From Levilinea saccharolytica (GTDB lineage: Bacteria; Chloroflexota; Anaerolineae; Anaerolineales; Anaerolineaceae): a stretch of DNA of 52,633 nucleotides. Of this stretch, positions 1 to 8,293 are shown one piece after another (positions within the stretch are counted from its first letter, which is position 1; each line of letters begins with the position of its first letter). Under the pieces are notes generated by a model. It searched no databases. It saw only the letters and a program-made list of their open reading frames with translations, and was not told the DNA's origin. The position numbers and the translations under genes were made by a program. The DNA lies in assembly GCF_001306035.1 (NCBI RefSeq), contig NZ_LGCM01000033.1:1-52633 (forward strand), written 5' to 3'.

Positions 1-2
1 CC

Positions 3-1091
3 CCCTGGGTCATGCCCACCCTGCTGCCCAGCCTCACGCCAAGTCCCTTGCCGCCGCCCACTCAGCCGCCTCCGCCTCAATTTACCCCCACCATCACCAC
101 CACCCCGGCCGTTATGGGGGTGTTTGGCTTTCCAGCGGGCGTCAACCCCCTTACCGGTCTCACCGTAGAAGACCTCACCCGCCTGGAACGCCGTCCGGTG
201 ATGGTCAAAGTCTCCAACGCCCCGCCCTCGGTTCGCCCCCAGGCTGGTCTATCCTTTGCTGATTTGGTATTTGAATATTACATTGGCGAAGGCGCCAACC
301 GCTTTTTAGCCGTTTTTTACGGTCAAGATGCCAGCCGTGCCGGTTCTTTGCGTTCCGGCCGCCTGATAGACGGCCAGCTGGTCAGCATGTATCAGGGGCT
401 TCTGGCCTACGGTTCCGCCGATCCTCAGGTGGACGAAGTTCTGGAAGAGACCCTGGGTGACCGCGCCATCTCGAACCTGGAAGCCAATTGCCCCACCTTC
501 TGCGGGCGCGACACCCACTCCTCCCCTTGGATCTACGCCAACACGGCTTCCCTCAGCAATTACGCCAACAAGCACGGCATCAGCAACACACGCCCGCCCC
601 TCAACGGCATGATCTTCCAAAGTGAGATCCCCGAATCCACCGGCGCGGGTCAGAAGATCGCCGTGGAATACAGCGCCTCGCGCGGCGAATGGCGCTATAA
701 CCCAGAATCTGGTCTGTATGAGCGCTGGGAAGAGCGCCGTCTCAATCCCGATGACCTCATCCCACTCACCGACCAGCTCAACGATCAACACCTGGCCTTT
801 GCCAATGTGATTGTGCTCTTCGCCGAATACACCGAATTCGCCCCCACACTGCACGACGTGGAGATCTGGGGCAATCAACTGGGGCGTAAAGCCCTCTTCT
901 TCCGCGATGGTATTCTCGTGGAAGGCTCCTGGCGCACGGTGGACCGCGGCCAACCCATTCAGTTTTTCAACCAATACGGCCTGCCCATGATCCTCAAACC
1001 AGGCACCTCCTGGATTCACATTGTGGGCCTCAACACCGATCTCAGCCAGCCGGAACCTGGGCACTGGGAACTGCGTTTCCACCTGCCCTAG
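3..1091 (+). CDS. DUF3048-family lipoprotein, 5'-truncated
   Basis: The frame is open to the left window edge, so the signal peptide and true start lie outside; an in-frame ATG at position 12 is probably internal. After a Pro/Thr-rich low-complexity stretch the protein shows the DUF3048 (YerB-like) hallmarks: VNPLTGL, RPVMVKVSN, RPQAGLSFADLVFEYYIGEG, then a Ser/Gly-Arg motif (SLRSGRLID) where its neighbour has PIRSARRVD. The C-terminal half matches the second DUF3048 domain and ends in a W-E-L-R-F strand. The following gene is a clear paralog of nearly the same layout 12 nt downstream, so the pair is a tandem duplication within an operon. The biochemical function of the family is not established; the protein is presumably anchored outside the membrane, like its neighbour. 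Confidence 0.8.
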   Translation, partial: PWVMPTLLPSLTPSPLPPPTQPPPPQFTPTITTTPAVMGVFGFPAGVNPLTGLTVEDLTRLERRPVMVKVSNAPPSVRPQAGLSFADLVFEYYIGEGANRFLAVFYGQDASRAGSLRSGRLIDGQLVSMYQGLLAYGSADPQVDEVLEETLGDRAISNLEANCPTFCGRDTHSSPWIYANTASLSNYANKHGISNTRPPLNGMIFQSEIPESTGAGQKIAVEYSASRGEWRYNPESGLYERWEERRLNPDDLIPLTDQLNDQHLAFANVIVLFAEYTEFAPTLHDVEIWGNQLGRKALFFRDGILVEGSWRTVDRGQPIQFFNQYGLPMILKPGTSWIHIVGLNTDLSQPEPGHWELRFHLP

Positions 1092-1103
1092 GCCCCCTTT
1101 CCT

Positions 1104-2309
1104 ATGAAAAACCCTCGCCTGTGGTGGTTCGCGCTTTGCCTGAGTCTGATGCTTTCGTCTTGTGCCGCCCCCACCCCAGTGACCATACCCTCTGCGCCGC
1201 CGACGCTCGCCGCCGCACCCAGCGCCGTCCCCACTCAGACGCCCTCTTCCACCCCTACTTTCACCCCGCCGCCCACCGCCAGCCCCGTTCCCAGCCTCAC
1301 TGCGCTTCCCCAGGCGGTCGGTCCGTCCAATTTCCCCGCGGCGGTCAACCCTCTCACCGGCCTGCCCGTTTCGGACCCCGCACTTCTCTCCCGCCCGCCC
1401 GTATTTGTCAAAATTGCCAATTTCCCGCGTGAAAGCCGTCCCCAATCTGGCCTCGCGAAAGCCGATCTGGTCTTCAACGATTACATCGGCGAGGGCACAG
1501 ACCGTTTCACCGCTGTGTATTACGGCCAGGACGCCGCCAAGGTCGGCCCCATCCGTTCCGCCCGCCGCGTAGACGCCCAGCTGGTGCGCATGTATCAGGG
1601 CATTCTGGCCTACGCTGGCGCCGACCCGGAGCGTGTCTTCCCCCTGCTAGACCGTTACCTCGGTCAGCGCGCCGTGAACGCCGCCCCCGCCACCTGCCCG
1701 GCCCTGTGTGACGTCGGCCCGCACACGGTGTTCAGCGTCTTCACGGATACCGCCCTGCTTTCTCGCTACGCCGCCGAAGAGCGCAAACTTGCCCCCGCCC
1801 GCCCTATCTTAGACGGCATGGCCTTTGATCCCCAACCGCCCAGCGGCGGCTTGGAAGGGGCTCAGGTATCCGTAACTTTCAACGCCTTCAACAAAGGTCT
1901 GTGGAAGTACGACTCCGCCTCCCAGCGCTATCTTCGCTGGCAGGAATCGGTGGGAGAAGAAAATTCCATCAGCATGCTGCCCCTCACCGACCGCGCCGCG
2001 GGCGTTCAGTTAGCCTTCGATAATGTCATCATCGCATTTGCCCCCTACCAAACCATTGCGCCCACACTGCACGATATTACAATATGGTATAACCAGGATG
2101 GACGCCGTGCGGTGCTCTTTCGAAACGGAACTGCCTTCGAAGGGCTCTGGCGCGCCCCTTCCGCCGACCGCCCCATGCAGTTCTGGACCCCCCAGGGGCA
2201 GCCGCTGGCCCTCAAACCGGGAAACACCTGGATTGTCCTGGCAGGCGTATCCTCCACCCTCACCCAGGATGCCCCCGGCATTTGGAATATGACCTTTTAC
2301 ACCCCCTAA
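1104..2309 (+). CDS. DUF3048-family lipoprotein (second copy)
   Basis: A 401-residue protein with a lipoprotein signal peptide (hydrophobic core, then LSSC with Cys20 as lipidation site), a Pro/Thr-rich spacer to about residue 75, and a DUF3048 domain pair: VNPLTGLPVSD, RPPVFVKIANFPRESRPQSG, VFNDYIGEGTDRF, VGPIRSARRVD and LAYAGADPE. It is paralogous to the gene immediately upstream and may be translationally coupled with it (12-nt gap). The conserved Arg/Ser/Asp residues suggest an enzymatic or binding site, but no activity is known for the family, so I only predict a surface lipoprotein. The next gene starts 7 nt downstream, extending the operon. Confidence 0.88.
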   Translation: MKNPRLWWFALCLSLMLSSCAAPTPVTIPSAPPTLAAAPSAVPTQTPSSTPTFTPPPTASPVPSLTALPQAVGPSNFPAAVNPLTGLPVSDPALLSRPPVFVKIANFPRESRPQSGLAKADLVFNDYIGEGTDRFTAVYYGQDAAKVGPIRSARRVDAQLVRMYQGILAYAGADPERVFPLLDRYLGQRAVNAAPATCPALCDVGPHTVFSVFTDTALLSRYAAEERKLAPARPILDGMAFDPQPPSGGLEGAQVSVTFNAFNKGLWKYDSASQRYLRWQESVGEENSISMLPLTDRAAGVQLAFDNVIIAFAPYQTIAPTLHDITIWYNQDGRRAVLFRNGTAFEGLWRAPSADRPMQFWTPQGQPLALKPGNTWIVLAGVSSTLTQDAPGIWNMTFYTP

Positions 2310-2316
2310 AGGCCCC

Positions 2317-3045
2317 ATGCGCGTCCTCGTCATGTCCGACATCCATGCAAATCTCACCGCCCTCCAGGCAGTTCTCGCTGCCGCGGGTGATTACGACGCT
2401 GTCTGGTGCCTGGGTGATCTGGTGGGGTACGGCCCTGACCCCAACGAATGTATTGAGGTCATGGCAGCCCTGCCCAACCTCACTTGCCTGCTCGGCAATC
2501 ATGACGCCGCCGCCCTTGGACAAATTGACCTGGAAACCTTCAACAAAGAAGCGCGAATTTCCGCCGCCTGGATGCAGAGCACCCTCACCGCCCGCAGTTT
2601 CCAATTTCTGACCACCCTACAGGAGAAAATTGTCCTGGGTCAAATCACCCTGGCCCACGGCAGCCCGCGCAACCCTGTGTGGGAATATCTCCTGGATAAA
2701 TTCACCGCCGCTCTGAACTTTCGCCACTTCGACACCCAGCTGTGTTTCACCGGCCACACCCACATCCCCTCGGTCTTCATTGAAAACGAAAGTCGGCGTG
2801 AGATTGAATGGCGGCGCATCCCCCCCAATTTCCCCCTCACCCTGCGTTCGCGCGCCATCCTCAACCCCGGCTCCGTCGGCCAACCCAGAGACCGCGACCC
2901 GCGCGCCTCGTTTGCGCTCTTTGATACCCACGCCAATACCTGGGAAATTCACCGCGTGACCTACGATGTCGTCAGCGTCCAATCGCGCATCCAACACGCT
3001 GGCCTCCCCGATCGACACGCCGTCCGCCTCTCCGCCGGGTGGTGA
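2317..3045 (+). CDS. Calcineurin-like metallophosphoesterase (YfcE/LpxH-type fold)
   Basis: A 242-residue cytoplasmic protein with the complete metal-binding set of the calcineurin-like phosphoesterase superfamily: D8-I-H10, GDLVGYG around residue 34, GNHD at 60-63, LAHGSP and GHTH, followed by the family's usual NPGSVGQPRD segment. Such proteins hydrolyse phosphodiester or phosphomonoester bonds with two divalent metals; the substrate cannot be told from sequence. It starts 7 nt after the DUF3048 gene and is likely cotranscribed. The last residues (after about 230) run into a Pro/Ser-rich tail that looks non-conserved. Confidence 0.88.
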   Translation: MRVLVMSDIHANLTALQAVLAAAGDYDAVWCLGDLVGYGPDPNECIEVMAALPNLTCLLGNHDAAALGQIDLETFNKEARISAAWMQSTLTARSFQFLTTLQEKIVLGQITLAHGSPRNPVWEYLLDKFTAALNFRHFDTQLCFTGHTHIPSVFIENESRREIEWRRIPPNFPLTLRSRAILNPGSVGQPRDRDPRASFALFDTHANTWEIHRVTYDVVSVQSRIQHAGLPDRHAVRLSAGW

Positions 3046-3123
3046 CGCAAGCCTGGAACCTTCCGCCCGGATTCGTCGTCTATGGGTTAACCCATTGGCT
3101 GTTCCCTTAAGGAGGAGAATCCC

Positions 3124-4086
3124 ATGTTCCGAAAAGTGCTCATCCCGCTCATTTTAACCGCGCTGCTGCTGGCTGCCTGCTCACCGGCTGCAAGCGCCCC
3201 AGCCGCCGACATGGCCGAACCAGGCATGGGCTTTGCCCCACCCTCGGCCCCCGCTGCTGCCCCCGAAATGGAAGAGGCCCGATCCTACGAAGGCGAATCC
3301 ACCAACTCCGTCAATGTGGAGGGCGCCGCGGTGGAACGCATCGTCATCATGAACGCCAACATGGCCATCGTGGTGGAAAACCCCTCGCAGGCCGTGGACG
3401 AGATCGCCAAGATGACCCAGGAAATGGGCGGCTTCATCGTCAATTCCAACCTGTACCAGTACACCACTGATGACGGCGAAAAGATCCCCGCTGCCTCCAT
3501 GACCGTCCGCGTTCCCGCTGAGCGCCTCACCGAAGCCCGCGACCGCATCAAAGCCCTGGTCGCCGACGGCAATCTGGACGTCACCACCGATAACGTCTCC
3601 GGTCAGGATGTCACCCGCGAGTACACCGACCTCAATTCGCGCCTGAAGAACCTGGAAATGGCCCAGGCTCGCCTGCAGAACATTTTAGACGAAGCCGTCA
3701 AAACCGAAGATGTTCTGGCGGTGCATCAAGAATTGACCCGCATCTCCGAAGAGGTTGAGGTCGTCAAAGGACAAATCAAATTCTACGATGAATCCTCACG
3801 CCTCTCCGCCATCACGGTGGATATCAAATCCAGGGCTTCCGTGGCCCCCCTCACCATCGGCGGCTGGCAGCCGGTGGGTGTCGCCCGCGATGCGATGCAG
3901 GCTCTCATCAACTTCGGCAAATTCCTGGGCAACGCCCTCATCTGGATCGTCATCTTCTGTCTGCCCTCCAGCCTGGTCACCATAGTCCCCCTGTTCTTCA
4001 TCATCCGCGGTATCGTCCGCTACGTCCGCCGCCGCAAGGCCGCCAAAACCGCCGCGGTGACGGAAGTGAACGCCCCACAAAGCTAA
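3124..4086 (+). CDS. DUF4349 membrane-anchored lipoprotein
   Basis: A 320-residue protein preceded by a strong RBS (AAGGAGG, 3114-3120 region). It has a lipoprotein signal with LLAAC (Cys19), then an Ala/Pro/Met-rich spacer. The DUF4349 domain (about residues 75-245) follows: IVIMNANMAIVVENPSQAVD, a GG-F-I segment, TVRVPAERL, and a long amphipathic helix region around DLNSRLKNLEMAQARL likely to form a coiled coil. A hydrophobic segment at about 268-302 followed by RRRK gives a C-terminal membrane anchor with a short basic cytoplasmic tail. The family is widespread in bacterial envelopes with no proven role. It closes the plus-strand cluster before a bidirectional terminator. Confidence 0.87.
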   Translation: MFRKVLIPLILTALLLAACSPAASAPAADMAEPGMGFAPPSAPAAAPEMEEARSYEGESTNSVNVEGAAVERIVIMNANMAIVVENPSQAVDEIAKMTQEMGGFIVNSNLYQYTTDDGEKIPAASMTVRVPAERLTEARDRIKALVADGNLDVTTDNVSGQDVTREYTDLNSRLKNLEMAQARLQNILDEAVKTEDVLAVHQELTRISEEVEVVKGQIKFYDESSRLSAITVDIKSRASVAPLTIGGWQPVGVARDAMQALINFGKFLGNALIWIVIFCLPSSLVTIVPLFFIIRGIVRYVRRRKAAKTAAVTEVNAPQS

Positions 4087-4105
4087 ACGCTCTCCCCACG
4101 CCCAA

Positions 4106-4139
4106 AAACGGCCTCTGCAATCCACCGCAGAGGCCGTTT
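4106..4139. terminator. Bidirectional terminator between convergent genes
   Basis: A perfect 13-bp inverted repeat (AAACGGCCTCTGC / GCAGAGGCCGTTT, 8-nt loop) sits between the DUF4349 gene and the convergent secreted-protein gene. It is flanked by an A-run on the left and T's on the right, so it can act on both strands. Confidence 0.88.
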
Positions 4140-4164
4140 GATATCACCAATAGTTCTCTAGCGG

Positions 4165-5760
4165 TTACGGAAGAATCGCGCCTTCCTGAATCAAATTCAG
4201 CCGCAGCTCAGCCCCGTCCGCCCCGCGGATCACCAGTTCATCTCCCTCCACACCCTCCAGCGCATACGGGCCGCTGCCGGGCAGGCCCACTTCCTTGCGC
4301 AGATCCACCAGTACGCGTTCCGCATCGTAACGCAGGATCACCACAATTCCGCGGGTTGGGTCCTCGCCGTCCGCTCCCACCATGACTTGCAAATAACCAT
4401 CCTGGCTCACCCCCTGCCAGCGCCGTGTAATCTGCGCCTGCCCGCTGCGGAACCAGCCCTCATCCCCTTCAAAAATTCCCGTCGCGAAGGGAGCCGCTTC
4501 CACCACCGGAACCTCTGGCGGGGGCATCCCTTCTGTTTCGGCCAGCAGCGCAGATACCCCCTGTTCCCGCTCCATGCGCAGCCACAGTTCCCGCTTTTCC
4601 TCCAGGTTGCTGCGCATCGAGGGTTCCAAATGGGTCTGCTGTAGCACCGCCTCAAGGGCCGCGGCCTGCCGCGCCGCACCGGTGGGCCGCATCTGCATCG
4701 CATCTGCTTGAATGGTCAGCGACGACCGCCACCACAAGATGTCCGTTGACCAGCGCAGCTCCTGTTTGGTGCGCGCGTCGCGGGCCAATTCATCATACAG
4801 CTGCTGCCAGCCCTCCTCAGGGCGGTTATCGAGCCCCGGGCCGCACCCGCTGGGGTACTGCTGGCAGGCCTGCCATTGGGTCATCACCCCCTGAATCTGC
4901 ATCGGCGCGCCCTTGTTCTGCGCCGCCCACAGGCTCATCAATGCCCACTGCTGCGCGTTTCCCGTGTCCGTCGCATAAATCAGGGGCAGCGGGAAAGCCG
5001 CCCCCACGCCGTAGGACACATACCACAGATCTTCTTTGGTCCAGGCGTCCTTGCAGTCCCAATCTGGGAAAATCCGTGTCGGGCAGCTGTTGGCGTCCCC
5101 AAAGTTCAGATAGGGGTACAGGTTCCCATCGTCGTAGCCGTTCACCCAATTGCGGGTCACATCCGGCGGGTTCCAGCCCAATTCGATATCAATCGCGCCC
5201 ACGGCCGCCACCCGGTGGTAATAGTTATTGTCTTTCAGCCAGCGGTTGACGTGATCCACGAAATTGTTCCAGGCGATCCCGCCGCTGTAGCGCACCATGT
5301 CGCCGTAATTGCTGGTTCCCAGGCCCAGCGTCACTGTGCTGAGCGTGTCCGCCCCCGCGCAGTCCACATATCCCATCGCAAACATGGGGATCAATGTTTC
5401 CAAAACGGTCGTGGTGGTCGGCGCCACATCAAAGAGACTGGCCCCGTACACTGTGCCGATCTTTACCGGCCTGCCAAAAGCCAGCACCACCAGGCTGTCC
5501 TGCGTCCCCGCCAGGCCAAGATCACGCTTTCCCTGCGCACAGCCCAGGTTGTAGTACGCATTCGGGTTGTTCGTGGTCATGTACACGCTGGTGCCAAAAC
5601 GCGGTGGGCCGGCTTCCACCTGCGGCACAGTTTTATGAACGATGGGGAAAAACAGCCGGTGGGGTTCAGCCCCCTTCACCGATGTTGACCCGCCTATCAG
5701 CCCTACCCATACCAAACCCAGTACCCATAGCTTGAACGCCCAACGGGCAGTTCGTTTCAT
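4165..5760 (-). CDS. Secreted protein of unknown function, coupled to GH36 gene
   Basis: A 531-residue protein with a Sec signal peptide (MKRTARWAFK then a hydrophobic core; cleavage likely near residue 30) followed by HRLFFPIVHK. I recognise a similar short F-x-P-I/V-V motif after the signal in many Chloroflexota secreted proteins, from experience rather than a search. The mature part has Cys pairs (GCAQG, YVDCAGAD, NSCPT, WDCKD, QQYPSGCGPG) suited to disulfides, Trp-rich segments (IAWNNF, ELGWNPPD) and an acidic C-terminal beta-rich region. I do not recognise the family; an extracellular hydrolase or carbohydrate-binding role is only suggested by its partner. Its start overlaps the stop of the upstream alpha-galactosidase gene (ATGA), indicating translational coupling. 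Confidence 0.75.
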   Translation of the reverse strand: MKRTARWAFKLWVLGLVWVGLIGGSTSVKGAEPHRLFFPIVHKTVPQVEAGPPRFGTSVYMTTNNPNAYYNLGCAQGKRDLGLAGTQDSLVVLAFGRPVKIGTVYGASLFDVAPTTTTVLETLIPMFAMGYVDCAGADTLSTVTLGLGTSNYGDMVRYSGGIAWNNFVDHVNRWLKDNNYYHRVAAVGAIDIELGWNPPDVTRNWVNGYDDGNLYPYLNFGDANSCPTRIFPDWDCKDAWTKEDLWYVSYGVGAAFPLPLIYATDTGNAQQWALMSLWAAQNKGAPMQIQGVMTQWQACQQYPSGCGPGLDNRPEEGWQQLYDELARDARTKQELRWSTDILWWRSSLTIQADAMQMRPTGAARQAAALEAVLQQTHLEPSMRSNLEEKRELWLRMEREQGVSALLAETEGMPPPEVPVVEAAPFATGIFEGDEGWFRSGQAQITRRWQGVSQDGYLQVMVGADGEDPTRGIVVILRYDAERVLVDLRKEVGLPGSGPYALEGVEGDELVIRGADGAELRLNLIQEGAILP

Positions 5761-8108
5761 CGGTCTGTCCTCCGCAGCCGGATTTCCACCGGCCCCATCC
5801 CCGCTGCTGGGATGTCCAAGTAGCCCCTCTCACTTTGTGTCTCAACCCGTTCGGCGCCCACCCAGGCTTCCCACATCCCCTGCGGTACGGCGCACACCAC
5901 CCTGCCCGCCACGCGGCGCCCAACATCCACCGTCAAATCCAGCCCCTCGGCGCTTTCCTGCCAGCGCTGTACCTCCAGCCCTTGCGAAAGGTGCAGATCG
6001 CTGCCCAGATATTGAACCCGTCCCGGCTCGGCCCGCCGTACTGCCGCGGCAAAGATCCCGTGCGGAGCCACTGTGCCAAAGTCCCAGGTCCTCCCCGCTG
6101 CCAGGAATTGTGTTCGTCCGCTCCAAAATTCCCGCACCCACAAATCCTGCGCAGCCAATTGGAATCGCGCTCTGTCCAACTGAAAGGTCTGCGCCGTATC
6201 CGCGCTGTTGTACCAGGCGATCAACTGCCATTCGCCCGCCGCCCCCTGCAAATCCAGGCGTAAGCATTCCGGCGTTGTCTTCTCCATGCCGTCCAACACC
6301 AGCGCGCGCTGGCCAATGGCCGGCAGCAGCGTCGCCGCAATCCGCCGCCGTTCCTCCGGCACCGCCGGTAAATCATCCGAAAGCAGTAGCAGCCCACCGG
6401 TCAGCGCCGCCAGGGTGGCGAAGGTGCGCACCTCATCCAGCGTCAATTCGCTGTCCGGCCGAATCAGCAGGCAGTCGGGGTCATTCCACCACCACCGCCG
6501 GTGCATTCCCGCCCGCGTGAGGATATTTTGAATCGCGTTGCGCGCTGCCGGCATGGGGGTGATCTTTTCAAACGGCCGCCGCCAGCCCGCAAAGCGCGGC
6601 GTCCAGGTTGGGGCGGTATCCGCCCCAATGCGCATGGCGTCCACCAGCCCCAAAACCGATCCCAAAGGCGCCCCGCAGCCCAAAAGCAGCGTCTCCGGCC
6701 CTGCCGCCCGCCGCAGCGCCTCCATTCCCCGCCGCAGCACCTGGGCCCGCGTTAAACTGGCATCTTTTCGCCGTCCGCGGATCGCCCCAGCATACAAGAA
6801 GTCCAGCTTCAAGTACGGGTATCCCCAGCGGTGCGCCGCCGTCTCAATCACCGTGTAGGCGTAGTCCATCGCCGCCGGGTGGGTCAGATCTAACCCCGCG
6901 GTGATCGCCCCCCAGTTATACCCGGCTGAGGCGGGCAGCCCCCACCGGCCTTTGACCAGCCAATCGGGGTGCTCGCGCGCCGTTTTGGAACGCGGGTGCA
7001 CAATGAACGGTGCCAGCCACAGGCCTGGCATCCGGCCCGTGGCACGGATCTCTTCCGCCAATCCGGCCACCCCCTGCGGAAACGTGGAACGGAATTTCAG
7101 CCAGTCACCCACCACTGCTTGAAATCCGTCGTCAATCTGCACCAGTTCCAGCGGCAGTTCCCGTTCCATCTGCGCAATTGCCCGCAAATTATCGCGAATC
7201 TGACCTTCGGTTACCCGGTCAAAAAAGTGATACCACGAGCACCAGCCCGCCGGCATCTGTTCCCGCAGCCGCACGCCGTTTTCTGCCCCGGCCGCATCGA
7301 AATAGCCGCCCAGGCAGTCCGGGTCGTGCACGTTCACCGGCCCGATCACCGCCCAGTCGGTCTCCAGCCGCTGCCCGGCTCCCAGCCAGACCCCATCGCC
7401 GTCCGCCCATAAGCGCAATGTGGGCAGTTTGCCGCGCAAATCCGCCTCAACCACCCCGAACTGCTCGCGTTGGCTCAAGAAGCCGCTCACCACCCCCAAC
7501 CCGGTTTTGCAGTCCGCCACCACGCTGAAAAAATCACTGGCAAAGCGTCCCACCTGCCGCGGGCGGGGCGTGTTGGCGTTGTACCACAGCGGCCCCTCCA
7601 GCCAATCCAACCAGGTGGCAGGTTGGCGCTGATCCGGGCCGTATACGCCCGCCGCCCCCCACGACTGCCAGCCGTTAACAAAGCAGCGCCAGTCCTGCGG
7701 CCGCGAGCCTTCACCCAGGTGCAGCCCCTCTCCCACCAGCAGGTTCAGCTTTCCCACCCGCACCCGCCGCCCGCCCCCATTCGTGATCACCCCCTTGCAG
7801 GCGAACAGCGCCTGCTGCGGGCCGCCGCGAAAATGCAGCTCCGCCGTCAGCCCAGCCTCATTCGGTTCAAAGGTCAGAATCCAGGTTTTCAACGCCCGCC
7901 CAGCCGCGTCCACATCCTGCAGAACGTGCGTTTCGCGCACCCGCCAGGGCTGATTGGGCAGCATCATATCTTCCCCACGGGCATCACTGACCCAAAAATG
8001 GATGCGTGCCGTCTCAATGCTCGCGGCGTGGGCCTCTTTTTCCCGAAATTCCAGAATGCCTTTCTTCGTGTCCAGGTGAATATCCCAGGCTGGATGATCC
8101 AAATTCAT
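5757..8108 (-). CDS. GH36-family alpha-galactosidase (melibiase-type)
   Basis: A 783-residue protein without signal peptide, so cytoplasmic. It shows an N-terminal beta-sandwich, then the GH36 barrel: GWCSWYHFFDRVTE, VQIDDGFQ, WLAPFIV, and the catalytic nucleophile in LKLDF (Asp436 from this start). The acid/base is in RIGAD (Asp497), and a C-terminal beta domain follows. GH36 enzymes hydrolyse terminal alpha-galactosides by a retaining mechanism; related plant-type members are transferases, so exact substrate is open. I chose the start at 8108 (MNLDHPAWD) because GAGAGGT lies just upstream; a longer frame to 8171 lacks an RBS and overlaps the promoter elements. It is the first gene of a two-gene minus-strand operon with the secreted unknown. 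Confidence 0.85.
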   Translation of the reverse strand: MNLDHPAWDIHLDTKKGILEFREKEAHAASIETARIHFWVSDARGEDMMLPNQPWRVRETHVLQDVDAAGRALKTWILTFEPNEAGLTAELHFRGGPQQALFACKGVITNGGGRRVRVGKLNLLVGEGLHLGEGSRPQDWRCFVNGWQSWGAAGVYGPDQRQPATWLDWLEGPLWYNANTPRPRQVGRFASDFFSVVADCKTGLGVVSGFLSQREQFGVVEADLRGKLPTLRLWADGDGVWLGAGQRLETDWAVIGPVNVHDPDCLGGYFDAAGAENGVRLREQMPAGWCSWYHFFDRVTEGQIRDNLRAIAQMERELPLELVQIDDGFQAVVGDWLKFRSTFPQGVAGLAEEIRATGRMPGLWLAPFIVHPRSKTAREHPDWLVKGRWGLPASAGYNWGAITAGLDLTHPAAMDYAYTVIETAAHRWGYPYLKLDFLYAGAIRGRRKDASLTRAQVLRRGMEALRRAAGPETLLLGCGAPLGSVLGLVDAMRIGADTAPTWTPRFAGWRRPFEKITPMPAARNAIQNILTRAGMHRRWWWNDPDCLLIRPDSELTLDEVRTFATLAALTGGLLLLSDDLPAVPEERRRIAATLLPAIGQRALVLDGMEKTTPECLRLDLQGAAGEWQLIAWYNSADTAQTFQLDRARFQLAAQDLWVREFWSGRTQFLAAGRTWDFGTVAPHGIFAAAVRRAEPGRVQYLGSDLHLSQGLEVQRWQESAEGLDLTVDVGRRVAGRVVCAVPQGMWEAWVGAERVETQSERGYLDIPAAGMGPVEIRLRRTDR

Positions 8109-8142
8109 GTTTACCTCTCGCCATGTCGTTGGGGTTTCCTTC

Positions 8143-8171
8143 AGTATAGAATCACCCGCTGCCCCCGTCAA
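8143..8171 (-). promoter_or_regulatory. Promoter of the GH36 operon
   Basis: On the minus strand TTGACG (8171-8166) and TATACT (8148-8143) are separated by 17 nt, close to sigma-70 consensus. The predicted transcript starts about 28 nt upstream of the GH36 ATG at 8108. Confidence 0.7.
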
Positions 8172-8276
8172 CCCTCATCCCTGAAAGGCCGCCCGCAGTC
8201 CGCATCAATCCGCGCACCTACCCAGCGCAATGCCTATACGCAGTTTTGGCGCGTTTTTCCCTCCCCGCCCTGGCAA

Positions 8277-8293
8277 TGGTATAATCTCATCCA
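8277..8293 (+). promoter_or_regulatory. Extended -10 promoter of dinG, likely leaderless
   Basis: TGG followed by TATAAT (8280-8285) forms an extended -10 element. Its expected start point, about 7 nt downstream, coincides with the ATG at 8293, and no Shine-Dalgarno sequence precedes that ATG. No good -35 is visible. The same TGG-TATAAT arrangement precedes the tRNA-Gly gene in this window. Confidence 0.6.

Noticed and set aside
306-1445. Long minus-strand open frame (379 codons) opposite the DUF3048 genes
   Set aside because: Its translation is Gly/Arg-rich low complexity with no domain, and the plus strand carries two clear paralogous genes here. The same holds for long antisense frames at 11356-12699, 16634-17782, 40369-42060 and 45426-47639.
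8108-8171. N-terminal extension of the GH36 enzyme to 8171
   Set aside because: The extension overlaps the predicted promoter, has no RBS, and the ATG at 8108 has a good one.
8230-8292. Upstream start for DinG
   Set aside because: The extra residues read through the TATAAT element and precede the universal exonuclease start (VALDIETTG).
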